A DNA stretch of 40,354 nt from Paulinella micropora. Lineage: Eukaryota; Cercozoa; Imbricatea; Euglyphida. Of this stretch, positions 1 to 40,354 are shown one piece after another. The stretch's first letter is position 1. Each line of letters starts with the position of its first letter. Position numbers and translations under genes: made by a program. The stretch covers positions 425,487-465,840 of the forward strand of contig BJOX01000274.1 in the NCBI GenBank assembly GCA_009731375.1, written 5' to 3'. The notes under the pieces were generated by a model, which did not search any database, had not been told where the DNA came from, and worked only from the letters and a program-made list of their open reading frames with translations.

Positions 1-35
<35 letters not shown>

Positions 36-71
36 AAGAGAGCGAGAGAGAGAGAGAGAGAGAGAGAGAAA

Positions 72-131
<60 letters not shown>

Positions 132-148
132 CGAGAGAGAGAGAGCGA

Positions 149-188
<40 letters not shown>

Positions 189-205
189 AAGAAAGAAAAA
201 GAGAA

Positions 206-261
<56 letters not shown>
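1..261. repeat. (GA)n microsatellite with a short (GT)n insert
   Basis: Almost pure GA dinucleotide repeat, interrupted by GCGA variants and a (GT)n stretch near 149-166. No gene is seen in it. Confidence 0.95.
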
Positions 262-262
<1 letters not shown>

Positions 263-827
263 ACCTCTAGCTCAGCTTTGATTAAAGGTGTAACTTACTA
301 GCTATACTTTTTCACAAGCCTCGGGACGTTCCGAGTCAATTTGTAAAAATTGCTCTCTCAATTTAAGAAGAAACAAACAAGTACTCAAACAAAACCAAGG
401 ATTCAGCAACCAAAGAAAAGCAAGCAATTACAGTTGCTCTCAAATCGCTTTGCCCATACCGGCTGCACGTTTGACGGCCAACGCTCTTTTCCAAACCCTG
501 GCCACTGTAAATCACGGTTTCGTTTTTTGCGTGTGTTTTCCCGGTAAACACTGGGTTGGTTATTTTCACATCTCAATTTGTGAGCTTATGGTACGCTTAT
601 GGTACACCATTGCAGCTCATTGGCGTGGAGTCCGAAGTCAGCGAAAATTCACCGTCAGTCTATGAAAATTTGGCGATTAAGATAAGATCTAAGGTATCTG
701 TCTACGAGAGAAAAAAAAGAAACCTTTTCCTCCGACTTGCTTGGCAGAGCAAAAACTTCTGGAACTTGGACCTAAGTCGACTGCGCAGAAAAAAAACTAC
801 AGACTTGCTTACCTGGGTGGGCGGAAA
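262..827 (+). promoter_or_regulatory. Non-repetitive upstream region / probable 5' UTR and promoter
   Basis: About 565 bases of complex sequence separate the (GA)n tract from the first ATG in the signal-peptide frame. No clear TATA box or upstream exon could be assigned. Position before exon 1 is the only evidence for a promoter role. Confidence 0.3.

Positions 828-40354
<39,527 letters not shown>

Overview
This is eukaryotic nuclear DNA. No prokaryotic gene organisation is visible. The plus strand carries many short coding blocks, each bounded by an AG acceptor and a GT donor (one apparent GC donor), and they join in frame. Most of the remaining DNA is simple repeat: (GA)n, (CT)n, (GATA)n/(TATC)n, (GTAT)n/(ACAT)n, (ACTT)n, (ACCT)n, (TA)n, (AAC)n, (TAG)n and penta- to nonanucleotide arrays. 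The organism looks like a free-living protist or alga with a very microsatellite-rich genome, but I cannot name the species.

The window holds one large gene on the plus strand, entering at an ATG at 828 and leaving at the right edge. I rebuilt 43 exons by reading protein similarity and splice phase together. Exons 1-42 sum to 3534 nt (1178 codons) with phases agreeing at every junction, apart from a donor choice in exon 1 and a GC donor in exon 9. The product starts with a signal-peptide-like segment. It then has a partial N-terminal module and two complete and one incomplete type-1 periplasmic-binding-protein domains (LivJ-like branched-chain amino-acid/amide receptor family, Peripla_BP_6). 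Domain 1 lies in exons 5-15, domain 2 in exons 20-33, and domain 3 starts in exon 35 and runs off the window. The domains are separated by linkers with a C-x-Q-G-x-R motif. It is probably a secreted or surface multi-domain ligand-binding protein; what follows downstream (membrane segment, kinase, cyclase) cannot be seen.

Layout: 1-827 (GA)n and upstream region; 828-6266 N-terminal module; 6267-17628 domain 1; 17629-20655 linker; 20656-30706 domain 2; 30707-31950 linker; 31950-40354 domain 3, first half. Inside the introns are a tRNA-headed SINE-like element, two inverted copies of a ~260-bp MITE-like element, a smaller palindromic family, three 5'-truncated retroelement-like copies ending in (ATCT)n, and several minisatellites.

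The most unusual feature is that many introns are filled with tandem copies of the edge of a neighbouring exon. Each copy keeps the splice site and about 20-50 nt of coding sequence, stops at a fixed internal breakpoint, and then runs into microsatellite. Copies of an exon start lie upstream of the real exon; copies of an exon end lie downstream of it. In addition 17 of 42 internal exons begin with GT, so many spliced junctions read G|GT or AG|GT. One intron contains a continuous copy in which the two flanking exons are already fused. Together these suggest an intron birth and growth process driven by tandem duplication at AG|GT sites plus microsatellite expansion.
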